Assembly (NCBI GenBank): GCA_018907035.1
Contig: JACCIC010000001.1
Span: forward strand, 5,128,001 to 5,192,000
Direction of reading: 5' to 3'
Source: Sycobia sp. Sy_11
Lineage: Eukaryota; Arthropoda; Insecta; Hymenoptera; Epichrysomallidae
Length of the DNA stretch: 64,000 nt
Below the pieces are notes generated by a model. It was not told the origin of the DNA and did not search any database. It was given only the letters and a program-made list of their open reading frames with translations. This document shows positions 1 to 13,006 of the stretch, piece by piece (position 1 is the first letter of the stretch; each line of letters begins with the position of its first letter). Both the position numbers and the translations under genes were made by a program.

Positions 1-1439
1 ATGACTTACTAATTTTATAAGTCAGATTTTTAATTCAAAAACGTTATTTTTCTTTTTTAACATAACATGCTATAAAATTTCGATAATGAAATATTTTTTT
101 AGAATAAAATTTTTTTTTAATGACAAACTTCAATGGCTCGTCAAAAGGTTTTAAGAAATTCCCTAGGCATCCGAATGCGTTGATGAGCTTTTACGCTTCA
201 CATGTGCACGAATTCATCCTGATGCTATGCTGCTTTATATATTTCGACGTATTTCGGTTGAGAGCCTGCTTCGCAGATTCCGATTACATCACACATCAGT
301 AATAGTATATGAACTTAAACGATCGTTCAAATTTCCTCTTAATTTACTATGTGCCCTAAGTAACATGAAATTTATAATTGATCATCAAATTTGAGGTATA
401 AAAGCTACTACGTTTTAATGTCATTCTTACTTGAGTATTTTAAGTTTGATTAAATTTCCATACGGCAGTTATAATAAATTAAAAAATATTTTTGTGGATC
501 TTAGAGCCTTTGATGATTGATCTTATTGATAATTCCCCGTAGAATCTGCAATAAAAACTACAACAGAAAATAAAAATAAATATAAAGTTCATTAATGTCT
601 TAAGTGCGCAAGGAACAATCTGACTATAGTCCCTACCTAAAGTTATTGTATCTTCTTCTTTCTTCGCGCGACGTTTAAAACCGCTTGATCTCATCTGCAG
701 GGACTAAAATCAAAACCAACCCCATGCTACTATTTATATCTGTATAACACTCACACAGTTTAACTTTAAATAAAAGTGCAATTTTACATTAACAACTTTG
801 TATTAATAAATTTTATAAATTTACCAATTAATTAACAAATTTTATATTAATAATCAATTATTAATCTTATCTAACTATTTGTTATTCTAAATATTGGTCA
901 ATTATCTATTGTACTTGACTCCAACACGACTTTTTACATTATTGCAATTTCTTCAAAAATGTATAGATTTACAAGTGTTTTCCTCTTGTATTTGTTTTTA
1001 ACACTTTGTTCTAAAATATTGGTATTTCTAAATCGAAACGAAAATAATAAATTTAAGCAATGCTCTGTGCAACCAAATACACCATTTAAACTTCGCAAAC
1101 TATATTGACGTTCATATATTTACCATTTTACATATCTATCCGTTTATCTGGTTTAATAAAATAAATTTGTCACAATCCCGACAATTAATTTTATATATTA
1201 ATCCAGCTTTTAAATATTGTAATATTAAGTACTTACACTAATTTAAATTTTAATAAAAGAAATTTTTAGAATAGCATATACTCTTACGGATGTTAGTACG
1301 ATAAATAATCGGAAAAGTTTTTTTGACTTAACGACGCACAAATCATTTTAGCAAACATCTACCGACTTTCAACCTTTGCTCTTTGGAGCAGACGTACGTG
1401 AAAAAGCAGCCTTGAAATTGAAACTATATTTTCTCCTAA
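1..1439. other. AT-rich stretch with no recognised gene
   Basis: Very AT-rich sequence with only short, chance-like reading frames (for example 60-71 residues near 120 and 694). I see no splice-linked coding pattern, no RNA gene and no repeat that recurs elsewhere in the window. Confidence 0.6.
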
Positions 1440-1930
1440 AAGCCATAAAATCCTTGGCTCTTGAAAGGGCAACGAGAGAAAGAGAGAAAGGGATTGAGAA
1501 AAGGAAAGGGAGGGGGAGGAAGAGAGAGAGAGAGAAGTCGGTCAAGGAAAATCCCATTTATCACCATCAGTATGATAAAGTCGTTGGGCGGTTACTGTGC
1601 CTTTCCCTTTGCCATACACGCCCGCGTGAACGAACGCAACCGCATCCTTCCAGCTGGGCTCTCGCGGATGCGCCGGCGAATAAATCCTTCTACCTCTTTT
1701 GGCACTCTTCCCCCACTCCCTCCCCTCTCTCTGGTTAGAAGCGTCCGAAGGAGGCACTACACGAGACCCGCGTAGCTAAAGGGACGACCGAGGAATACGA
1801 GAGAGTGTCGGCGGGAAACGTGGAGGAAAAGCTGGAGGATTTTTCAGAGATTTCTATTTCGCCCGGACGTGTGGGAGAGAGGCTGACGAAGGAAATCGAA
1901 AACAGGATTGGATCCTTCAGCGTGGATTAA
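1440..1930. other. GC-rich islet 1 with purine and pyrimidine tracts
   Basis: Base composition rises sharply against the AT-rich surroundings. A purine-only style tract (AG/GGA repeats, about 1465-1540) is followed by a pyrimidine-rich tract (about 1690-1735) and CG-containing sequence to about 1920. Open frames here (120 residues plus, 71 residues minus) are low-complexity Lys/Arg/Glu or Ser-rich and look compositional. It could be a promoter or 5' UTR exon of a gene outside the window, or a conserved non-coding block; the sequence alone does not decide. Confidence 0.4.
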
Positions 1931-4633
1931 AAATGTATATGTTCGGTAAAGAAGGTCGGTGATAGAGCCGAGATAAATGGTAATACGGTGGTATCTTAAA
2001 TGTATGTGTTGACAGAGGACAGAATGAAAAGTGCTGAATGATCAAGGACATATAACTACAATTAAATATGTGTGAACTTCTTTTTATAAATGGAAGGTTA
2101 TTTTATGGGATATTTGAAGATTAAACTTTTTCTATTTATTTAAGCATATTAGTTCTCGAATGCATGAAATTCTTATAATTAAAACAATGTCAAGTTATAA
2201 TGCTATTGTAGTGGTAGTCAAAATAAGAAAAAAAACTGATTTGTACAGAGTATGAAGATATTTCCTTATGTAACTGTGTTATTTACTCAACCTTGTTTAT
2301 GTGTTAGAAATTTATATTCACTTTGTAATAAAAGATAGGCAAAATATAATATATAAATTATGCGCAACAATCAAAATTCACTTCGAGATATATTAATTTA
2401 TCATTCGCTATTTTGTCATTACATTATTCGAATTAATTCAACATTAATCTAGTAAATGTGATTATATTTGTATCAAAAAAATTTATATAATCTCAAGCCT
2501 TGATAACGATTGCGAGTCAAATTTCCTGGATTTAATTCGAAGAAATAATATGCAGTTTTTCGGTGATAACAAAGATACCCCGCACGTGTTTTCCATAATT
2601 ATTCGATTAAGATAGGTGAATATCGGTGAATATATAGCTCATTGAACATTGTTTCATATTTTGTATGAAGGTTCTTACGAATTTTTTTTTAGAAAATTTT
2701 ATTATTATTAAGTATAAATACTACCAGCCGATTAAAAATACAAGTTAAAAGATTTTGTTATTTATGTAGTTATGTATGTATATGATAAGTCATTTGTAAG
2801 CCGTAAATTATCATCAAATCAGAGCAACTTTTATTTATACATTTTTCAGTCATAAAATTACTTTGATAATAATTTTGAAAAACATTTTTCGGAAAACGAA
2901 TTATCATATGAATTCAATATTCATTAAGTCTGATGTAAACCGAAGTAACTGTGAAAACAATGATTGTATTTAATGTATTTGGCGCATACAGAGGTTTAAA
3001 ATACTTCATTTAGTATTGTTCCTTATATCTATGCAAATTACTACAAGAAATCTAACTTTCTTTAGTTCAATACTAGACATGTTGACATCAAAAATGCTCC
3101 ATTCTAATCAGATCAACAATTAATATGATAGCAAAGTTATAAATATATCACAACGATTTCGTAGATAATGTAGCGTAGCTTGACAAATCGTATGAACTCA
3201 TATTAACAGTCATGATGAAATATGAAAGTACATGAACTATCCTTCTTTACTTTCCCACACCCTCAGCCCTATTTCTTCTTAAAAATCATAGCCCAAACCT
3301 GTAAAAACTATAAACCCATAACACTAACATGATATGAACTTTTTAATTATTGTATCTCGATGTAAAATAATTTACTCATGTCCTTGATTCATAATTTAAA
3401 CTGTTCTTACCAGTTTCGTATACAGTAAGTACAATATAAATTACATTGCAGAAACTTTTTAGACTTTCACTTTAGAATATCTTGAAAATTTAACGCTATC
3501 GAGCATTTCTGAGGTCAGAGTGCGAGTCAGCGCACCGAAAGTATTGCGAAAAGTATGCTCTAGGTTTCTGTTCATATAAAAATCGATCAAATTTTTCTTA
3601 AAGTTTATTGATGCTCTAACGAAAATGCAAAACGGCCCGAACGATTATTTGGAAAACTTAAAAAGTGATCGTTATGTCGGATACCGGACGGGATCACTAA
3701 CCCATACAAAATAGTATATATATATATATATATATATGATGCGAAAAAGAGGCCAAAGCTCGCGTGAACCAGAGATTATCGTAGTTCGACGCCTCGTTTG
3801 CCGAGCACGCCTGGCGACTTCTTTGCTCTCATCTTAATTCCAATGCGAAGCTTCTCTCTGCTGCCTGCTTCAGATATTGTATATGTGATGCTCTTTCGAC
3901 GGATAAGTGCGCTACTTTTTTTGCTGTATCATGTAACACCTCAACGAGGGAGCCTCCCGCGAGCTTCGCCTGCGTCTGTAAGCGCGCTCGAACGAGGACT
4001 GTTATTACTTGTCTTCTTTAATGCATGTAGTATAAACTACATGGGTTATAGCAGTTGCAAATTGTGAAAGAACATCGTTTAATCATCAGTACAGTTTGCA
4101 AAAATTTTTCCTGACTTCGGTTTTCTTTATTGCAGAGTATTGCAGATAGTATTTCGTATTCATAAATCGTGTATTGTTACTGTAATAAATCAAATATGAA
4201 GGAATATTTTAATGATAGATTATTATTTACGTTCATAGTAGAATTGTATAAATTCATTTTTTACACATAAATTAAATATGAAAATTTTGAGGTTTTTAAC
4301 AGAATCAGACAGACTGTCAACATTATTTAGAGTTGAATATTAATTAATTTTAAGTTACGTCTGCATGGAATTTGATGTGTTTTAAATACGTGAAAATTAA
4401 CTATATTTAAAATGTTTTATACAATAATACGGATATACTGTTAAAATATTGAAAAGAAATTATTTTTATTTCATATCTTTATTTTATATGGAAATGTGGT
4501 GTCAGTATTGCACTGAGAAGAGGCAAGTTATCTGCGCTAATGATTGTTCTATGAAGATTAAGTGGAAAAATAAAAATCAAAGAATATTAAGTTCAGGTTA
4601 ATATTGTATTTATTTCGAATGAGTATAAATACA
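1931..4633. other. No gene recognised; contains a (TA)n tract and a small GC-richer patch
   Basis: Mostly AT-rich sequence. A short (TA)n array at about 3715-3737 is followed directly by a GC-richer patch (3740-4010) with an 89-residue frame that I cannot relate to any family. Nothing else is supported. Confidence 0.5.
3715..3737. repeat. (TA)n microsatellite
   Basis: Uninterrupted alternating TA run of about 22 bp at the edge of a GC-richer patch. Confidence 0.9.
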
Positions 4634-4983
4634 TTTTAATAAATATTTTTTATCGGTCTTACAGACCAATCAATTCAATCTAAAAATAAAAATAAAAAAT
4701 AAAAATAAAAATAAATAAATAAAAATAAAATAAAAATTAAAAATAAAAATTAAATTAAAAATTAATTTAAACTTATAATGACTTATAATTTTAATTTTAT
4801 AAACTTATAATTTTAATTTAATTTTTAATTTAATTTTTATTTTTAATTTTTATTTCATTTTTATTTATTTATTTTTATTTTTATTTTTTATTTTTATTTT
4901 TAGATTGAATTGATTGGACTGTAAGAACGATAAAAAATATTTATTCATTTGTATATGGGCAGTCGACATAAGTACAATTAAAT
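4634..4983. mobile_element. Foldback element, copy A (core lost)
   Basis: Two long inverted arms face each other. The left arm runs from a TTAATAAATATTTTTT-type end through TCGGTCTTACAGACCAATC into arrays of TAAAAA units. The right arm is its reverse complement, ending in a GGGCAGTCGAC terminus near 4965. The centre around 4790 is only a short AT spacer. The same ends and arrays occur at 13007-13655 and 32265-32940, so this is a dispersed family. This copy lacks the unique core seen in the other two. No transposase is present, so it is non-autonomous. Confidence 0.8.
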
Positions 4984-7900
4984 TATTAATACATTTTATT
5001 TAATCATAAGAAATTGATCTTAATTCTATCAATCGATTATATTGATCTATGTATCACCAATCTTGATACCTGTCAATTTTAACAATAATTATAATTATTA
5101 ATTCCTTCGATCAGTACAATGAAGGAAAATTTAAGGAAAATAAATCTTCCATATATAAGTAAATTGTTTTTGTACTTAATGGAATAATCTCCTCATTTTT
5201 TTATTTAACAAATAAAAATCTATAGTACAATTTAGTTCTGAATTTGTTTAATAATTAAGGAATACGGTTTTAGTGTATTTTTATTTTTTCGGAGTTGTTA
5301 AGTAATGAATAGTGGATTTGGATTAAAGTCAGTTGTTTTGTTTTATAAAACAAATTAGAAAAAACACTTACAAATATTTATTTCGACCTATGTTTTATCA
5401 TCAATTATTTTTATTAATCTTCCTTTATGCACATATTTACATGTAGACGTAAAAGAACAAATTAAATTTCCGTAACATGCTCGTTATGTTTTTTACAATT
5501 TTTTTTCGCTCTACAGTCCACCACCTCCCCGTACCCCCTTATCTGTCTAACATGATTTTCTCATGTTCCCGATCTATCGAGAATTCCCGGACTATACTGT
5601 ACGCACTCGAGGAGTCGTTGGGGGCGGAAAAAGGAATCAACCAGCGTTTCACGTTGGTAAAGTGTTTAAAGTGGATCTTAGCCGACAAGCGTCATTTCAC
5701 GATCGATACAACTTCCGTCGGACGCGATCACTTTATGCTCAATGATGTCATTGATTTTCAGTGGTACGAGAATGAAAATGTTCTCTACCAAAGTTTATTT
5801 ATATGGGATCATCAATTTTGTTCTATGTTAGAATGAAAATAGATTTATATATTAGACCCGTTTTTCAAGCCTCCAAATTATTAAAGAAAAAAGTTTCAGA
5901 ATCGGCGAAATTTTTAATTGTACGACAATATGGTTTCATCATGACCTGATTTAATTAAAAAATACTTTCGTTTAATGAGCAAACCATTACTTTCGCCACA
6001 GCCTTCCCAACTTTTCAAATAATATCTTACGAAGGAGGCTTCGTACTTTTCGTAAATGAAATTGCCAGTTTGTCAAAGTAGGAGTGGCTTTTTCTTTTTA
6101 GCCTTTTCGTTATAGTGCGATTGCTCTTGTATTATGGAACTTGTTTATACCTTGTTTTATCCTTATAAAACTTTGTATTTCATGAAATCTGAGGGATTCA
6201 ATATTCCAAAAAAAATACTGAAAGTCTGGGCACATAGATTTTACTGATATTCGAAAGGAATATATTTGAACAGTCTAATAAATTAATTTAAACATAAAAT
6301 AGATTATTCATAAAAATATAGTTTATCTAATGTACGAATCTGATATTTTTATATTAGAAACCTTCAATGATTACGTCTACTTGCGAGCCTTGGTATTGAA
6401 CACGAATGTGGTCTTGTTGCTATTGGAGCGAATTTATTATAATCGTTTGCGTCTCGCTTTGTTGGAAGCTGCTACACTAAATAATTTTTTTGATTTTGAT
6501 TACTCGCCTATCATAGCAATAGAAACTTATATATTTCTTATAACTTATATAAGTTCTTATAAAATAAATGTTCTTGACTAATGGAAATTTTAAATAATCA
6601 ACTGTTTCAGAATTTTCAATAAATAATTTATTATTTAAATTACAACTCACCTAACAGAATCCAGTGGAAAGAGAGCTTATGTCTTTGTTGCGCTCACGCT
6701 TTTATAGATTGCCCCCTCCCTCGATTGCAAACGTTTTCGAAAAAATTGAAAGTTGCATTAGAACTTTCGGGGCACTTCATCTCGCAGCCTTTCGGCCCGG
6801 AATATTCCAAACCTTAATGGAATCTTTCTCTATCTTGTAGAGTTGGTGTTTTTATCTCTATAATTTTATAGAGTTTTCAGCTTTCGAAAATTCCCAGATT
6901 TTTCACCAGGTAAAAACATGTATTCAAAACTACAGCTTTCGAAAACCTTTAGTTTTCCGGGCACGGCACCAGCGTCTAATTACATGTTTTTACTTATGAA
7001 ATAAATGGTATTTTCCATTCACAGCACTGAATAAAAGTGTTGCGTCCCGAAAATATCTAATACTTCTTTCATATTATATTAATTTGTATTTTTAAAAAAC
7101 ATTTATAAAAATATCCATTGTCTTTCTTACAAACATTTGACAGTATTGAATTTGATCAAATACAATTTTTTTTTGCTTTTTTTATTTTTAATAATATTAT
7201 TTTTTATAATTAAGTAATTTAAATTAATTATCTTCTTTTGTTTTATGAATTTCTAGAAGATCTAGAAATTTCATTTGTCAACATTTGACATCATATATTT
7301 TTATTTACATTTATCTTTTATTTTATATCTCTATGGATACTTAATAAGCCTTATTTATTTACCTTTTTTTTAATTGTTATTATTATAATTTATGAATAAA
7401 CTTTTCCTATAATTTCATAAAATTTTCATACAAAACGCAATTATTCTAACTATACATTAAAAGTAAATGATTAAATTTCCAAATGCATTTAAAAAATTAT
7501 CAATTTAAATCCCTTAACCTATATTTAAATATATAAACATAATACAAAAAACAAGCGAACGCTTTCTTTTAAATTTATGATTTAAATGACCGCAGGACAT
7601 TTAAATTTCCTCTTCGCAATTGCTTTATCATCTATTTGAAATAACGAAAATATATACATATATAGAAATCATAACAAAACTACGATAAATTGAATATATT
7701 ATATTTTTTATTTTATTTTTCCTTATTTAATAGATTAATTTTATAACTAGTATTAAATAATTGAAAGGAGTTGAGAGGTAACAGTAAACCTTACTACTTA
7801 TATTACTACTTATATTATTAATAATATATATTGACTCTGTCAATGTTGCTTCTTTATTCACCATTTGTCTGATGTCGTATAATACGTGCTTTTCAAGTAT

Positions 7901-9462
7901 ATTAGAGCATCAAGTTTATATTTTTCTCCGAATTCTGGCCTAGTCAGACTAACAAATATATAGGATACCTTTCATATAAAAATAACAGCTCAGATTCGAT
8001 TGTTTAATTGAAATTTTCAATTTGTACATATCTTTTCCAATTATCGGGTTTGCGATGACAGTTATACCTTACACCTTTGAATAAATTTGTAAAATTGCAT
8101 TTTATTCTATTAAAGGATTAATATTTATTGTATTCTGATATTATTAGCTTACGATCCAAATATATTTTTTGAATATTGATTGACCTTTCCTACTACAGTT
8201 TGTGATGCATTGAAGTTATACTTACATAGAAAACGTTGGAAAAAGTACAAATGTTCAAAAAATGTAAAAACATAATTATAGAATACTATATGAACAATTT
8301 AATTCGCCTTCTTTGATATTCTTCAATTTTCCATTTAATTAAGCAGTTTTTTTATCGAAAATTCACTTATTATTTTTTCTCAACGATAAGACTCCCGCCT
8401 GGGCTGAGTTCCCAGTTTGTCAATTGAAACTTAAGAAACTTAGTCTTCAATAAAATAACGAGCGATTTAATTTCGAACTGAACGAAGAGATAGGAAAGAT
8501 CAGAAAATTAAAGTATCGATTCGTCTTTTGCTGCCCCGATGTTACGTTTCTTCCTTATTTACATACAACGCTCTCTGAAATAAAGTCTTGGCAAATTTGA
8601 ATTAAATGATTCTAGTAAATGGGAAAGAGAATCGCTGCGCACGACTTTCTATGAATTACTTAAGAACTTTCTATTCAGAACTAGCACACGAACCTTTAGA
8701 ATTTGCGCTTGTTGACTAGGTCGTTAATAAGATTCGATCCAATTAACTAAAGCCAAAGATGCCTCATGTGTAATTACTACGAAAATTTCGTACTCTGCCA
8801 GCTCGTGCCGGAGTTTTTCTCTGAAGTATCGGTCTACTTCATGCTATGCCTGGTTCTCGGATTCCGGCTGAATTCCAGCTTTTCAAAACTTTAACTGATG
8901 ATGTTTTTTCTACTATGTACTCTAGGTCCATTTAATTGTGTTTCCTCTTTCTGACTAAGAGCTTCTATTATAGAATAATGAAAAATTCAGTAAAATAGAA
9001 GGATGTCGCGTTCTTCATCAGGTTTGCAAAATTCAAAAATTCAGCTTATTGGAGAAATTTCATAAAAATATCATAAATATCATAAAATCATAAAATAAAT
9101 ATCATTAAACAAATTTATTGTATTCTAAGGTGTGAAATTATTATCCATCACATCATTAATTTATTATTTTCTTTTTTATATATATAGATATTATTTTTTT
9201 CCAGTATTTATTTTTATTTTTATTTTACTAAAAGCATAAACATTTAAGTGGTTTTTCCTTTTTTTCAAATCTTGTCAATTAATAATTGAAGAAATTTAAC
9301 TACACTTCTTTTTATTTGTACCTCAGATATATATATATTTCAGATAATCTATTAGAATCGCTGTCGCAATGCAGACAAATAAACTTCCTCGTACCTTTGT
9401 TATTTTATGTACTGTATTATCAAATTGAATTGGTTGGAATTAAAATTCTCAGTGTCGAACAG
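4984..9462. other. No gene recognised
   Basis: AT-rich sequence with modestly GC-richer patches (about 5510-5720, 6640-6850 and 8380-8900). The longest frames (119 residues from 5477, 83 residues from 6330) show no recognisable domain, and their codon content follows local composition. I see no RNA gene. Confidence 0.5.
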
Positions 9463-10030
9463 TTAAAGCGGTGAAGGAAGAAAGAAGCAAGTCGATTGGA
9501 TATGTGCGACGTCACTTCTGCTGATCCAACTACAGGCATTCTCTTTTTCTCTTTCTCCCTCTCTCGGTCTCCCATGTGCTCCTTTATTTCCCCACAGCCA
9601 CGCAGGAAGAAAAAACGACGAGTCGGAAGACGAAGCCAGAAAATAAACGAAAGACTCCCTTGTACTGAGCGAGAAGCTCGATCGTTTAAAACGAATTGCT
9701 GCATCGCATACGTAAGGGCTCATAAGGCTGAAGCAAAGTACAACGGAATTGTGCTCGCGACCGCAATTAAAGATGGCTGAAATTTCGCTCGATTTAGGGG
9801 GCGGGGGCACGTCTGGGAAATGGAAAACAAACGCGGATACCGCGGAGCCAGCGCTTCCAAGTATAGTCGTCCCGATTATACTTCCCGACTCCCTTCCTCG
9901 GTATTGTCTTCCGTCACGATTAAAAAGCCAGCGGTCGGTGTCGCAATCGCGATCCGAATATTTATGAAACAGAAATGCGAGGGCAGAGAATTTAGTCCGA
10001 TATAGCAGTAGTGGATTCTGCATTTCGAAA
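9463..10030. other. GC-rich islet 2
   Basis: About 570 bp of distinctly higher GC with CG dinucleotides. It contains overlapping frames on both strands, including a 186-residue minus frame (10023-9463) and 94- and 72-residue plus frames. None shows a domain I recognise, and long frames on both strands are expected where GC content makes stops rare. It may be a conserved non-coding block or an untranslated exon. Confidence 0.4.
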
Positions 10031-10412
10031 AACAGTTAACGCACTTCAATTAGGGTTAAATAAACAGCGCTCTCTTTGCATTCATCGTTGCGTCTTTATT
10101 TAAGAGACGGTTGCATGCTGCAGACGGTACTTACGTAATTTTTCATTTCCAATAAGTTTCAACTAATACTAATAAATATCGATCATTATATGAAAAATCG
10201 TGAATTATTTTTGGAAGAAGTATCACATATATTATTTATTTTATTAATCCTCGACATCTGTTTCTAAAGAAAACTAATACGTACGTGGATTATATATATA
10301 ACTCATATACTGTTCGAAAATTAATAAATTAATTCATTATTTTGATTTTGTAATTTATCTGTATTTATGTGATCTTAATATTATATGATATTATATATTA
10401 GATTATATTATA

Positions 10413-10415
10413 CTA

Positions 10416-10480
<65 letters not shown>
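10413..10480. repeat. (TA)n microsatellite
   Basis: Nearly pure TA alternation of about 68 bp with one CA interruption near 10434. Confidence 0.95.
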
Positions 10481-10482
<2 letters not shown>

Positions 10483-11928
10483 TTGATAAATAGGCAGTAT
10501 TCCCTCCCGCAGTTATTTAAAATCAGTGATCGATGTTAATCATTAAATAAATTCATTAAAATCAGATTTTATTAATAGAACTAATAATAAAATATATAGG
10601 ACTCAAAATAGTACATTGTATTATATATATTCGAGAAATTATTAAATAAAACTCAAATTTTATATTGGTTTGAAAAAATTATTTTGTTACCTATACAATA
10701 TTATCTATTAGAGGTTGTACACATATGAGAGCATTTTTTCTAATTGTAGAAATATTTTTTTTTGTAATATTTTTAATTCGAATTCTATTTTATGTTTTGA
10801 GTGGACTTCAAACGGCTTCCATAGAGGGGAAATGATAATCGTTTTAATTAAATCAAGTGAATATGATGGTTTATTGACGATGATTATTGCATCTCTGTAA
10901 TCCATTTTCGGAATTTTTTTTAAACATATGCCCTTTAAGAACAATCAAATTAATATTTTCTATTATCGTTTAATTTTCGTTAAATTTACGATATATATTG
11001 TGCTTTCAATATCCAAGATTCAATATAAAATTTTAAACGATTGTCGTATTTTTCTCCTATTTTGAATTGTTATCCTTGTTCCGAAGATTCTTAATTTTCT
11101 TGCATGTAACACAGATAAAATCACGTTTTTATTTTCAGGTAATGCAGTCATTATCATGTTCGGTGATTTTCATCACGATCAACAGCTGCTTGCTACAGAT
11201 AGAAGATACTATGTTATGTAAATGATACAGTTCTAAAAGATTATTTTGTCACTATTAATTCATACCAAAATGCATTATGATTTTCGAAGTTTATGAATTT
11301 GACAGAAGCCAGTATCCTATATAGAGAATAATTCTGGAAATACATTTTACAATAAAACCTGTGCCGATGAATATTATATATAAATTTTTAATCAGAAATA
11401 TAGTGTACTCAAACTCTTTAAATATCTTACCACTTATATGAAGGAATCTGTGACAAAACTAAAATCCGTATAAATTAGAATTTGTTAAACTAATAATAAA
11501 ACTTGTAGTAAAACTTTAGGATGAAATTCAAATACACAACTGAATAATAAAAGTAATACTGAAAAGTTTTATCTACATTTATTCAACGATTATCTCTATG
11601 TAGATTCGACCCCACTCGTGAGATGTGCCATTATCTATGAAAAATATACCTTGAATTTCAAAAAGGCAAAAAACTCCGCGAATTTCAACGAAGAGCTCGG
11701 CAAACCCCGAAGAATAAGAAAATTCCTGGACCGCCCCGAATTTCCCCGTCGACTCGCGGTTCACTCCTGCCAAACATCCAGAGTTACGGTTCGGCGCCAG
11801 CGCTCGGAACTTCTGATTTATATCCGTATTTGAATAACACGAGGAACTCCATTTTTCGATAATAGCTCTCTCTTTGTCTCGATATCGTAGTACCGCTTGC
11901 CGTCGGTATCACCCGAGTTAACGCACAG

Positions 11929-11931
<3 letters not shown>
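10481..11931. other. No gene recognised
   Basis: AT-rich sequence, rising in GC from about 11600 where short frames appear on both strands (71 residues plus, 64 minus). No family recognised. Confidence 0.5.

Positions 11932-11987
<56 letters not shown>
11932..11987. repeat. (TA)n microsatellite beside GC islet
   Basis: About 56 bp of uninterrupted TA alternation; the GC-rich islet at 12000-12550 starts immediately after it. Confidence 0.95.
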
Positions 11988-11989
<2 letters not shown>

Positions 11990-12560
11990 AGTATGAGTAC
12001 GAGGCGATGTGTCTCCTAGAAATTATTATTTCCCGACTTTTATATTCGCCCTCGGAGAGTCGAAGGCGGCTGGGTGTATTCCCTCCGCTTGTTCTATCCC
12101 TCCCGGGCTCATCTCTCCTGGGTCACTTTTACATCCACGGCAGATAATCATAACGGAGGAGACTGCCGGAGGAATCGAGTTTTTCAATTAGGTAGAACGC
12201 CGGCGCAGCTTGCTAGCCCGATAATATTCCTGGGCGCGCCCGGAGCCACCTGCCGGGGGATGAAAACACTCGGTGGTTTAGTGAAATTGCATTTTTTAAA
12301 TTAGTTGACTTATATACTCTAGCTGGTCCTCAGCTCCCTTCCTATTCCAAACCCCTTCATCCACCTTCTTATTCCCCTGCTCCTCGTTTCCGGGGTGCGA
12401 CTCTAGGCAAGTGTGTAGATTTTGTTTTGATGAAGTACTCTCGTATCGCTGCCCCCGCGCCAGAGCGCCACTTCGTTATGAATATTCAACCGACGCCGCT
12501 TAAATGTTTCGATCTTCCTTTTTGTCCCGCAGTTAAAGCAATATAGAATTAGAGCGCGGA
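11988..12560. other. GC-rich islet 3
   Basis: GC-rich block with CG dinucleotides and two overlapping plus-strand frames (60 and 76 residues) with no recognisable domain. It abuts a (TA)n array on its left. Function unknown; the candidates are an untranslated exon, a promoter or conserved non-coding DNA. Confidence 0.4.
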
Positions 12561-13006
12561 TAAGCTTTATGAATTATTAAAAATATTTTTAAAATTCCGG
12601 AGGAGTTTATTTAAAACTACCCCCAACGGAATAATGAACGGCAGCACGCAGAGCAGGTAAGGCGGAAGCGATAAGAATGTTTCTTTTTTTTTGGCTCGGA
12701 ATGGATTTAACTTTTTTCTGTTTTGTCGGGCACGCGTTCATTTGCTCGAATTTATATATAGTTTAGAGATTTGTCAAATTTTTGTGATATAAGAGTGGAA
12801 CTTAGGGTTATCCAACGTGAAAGAAAAATTTATCATTGGCTTTGTTTTCATAAAGCACGAAAGAGTCCTCTTTTCATTTATGCTTGAATCGAAATGTATT
12901 CCTGTCATTGATGATTAGTTTAATTAAGCATATAACAGTGCTTCATCATGAAGGTAATACTATTAGAATATTTTTCATTTTTATTTTTATAAATTTGAAA
13001 CAATTG
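12561..13006. other. No gene recognised
   Basis: AT-rich spacer between islet 3 and foldback copy B; nothing recognised. Confidence 0.5.

Noticed and set aside
1376..1738. 120-residue Lys/Arg/Glu-rich plus-strand frame
   Set aside because: Low-complexity product of an AG-repeat tract; overlapping frames on both strands are equally open.
5477..5836. 119-residue plus-strand frame
   Set aside because: No recognisable motif or splice partners; composition follows the local sequence.
9463..10023. 186-residue minus-strand frame in GC islet 2
   Set aside because: No domain, and open frames also occur on the other strand; fits GC-rich composition.
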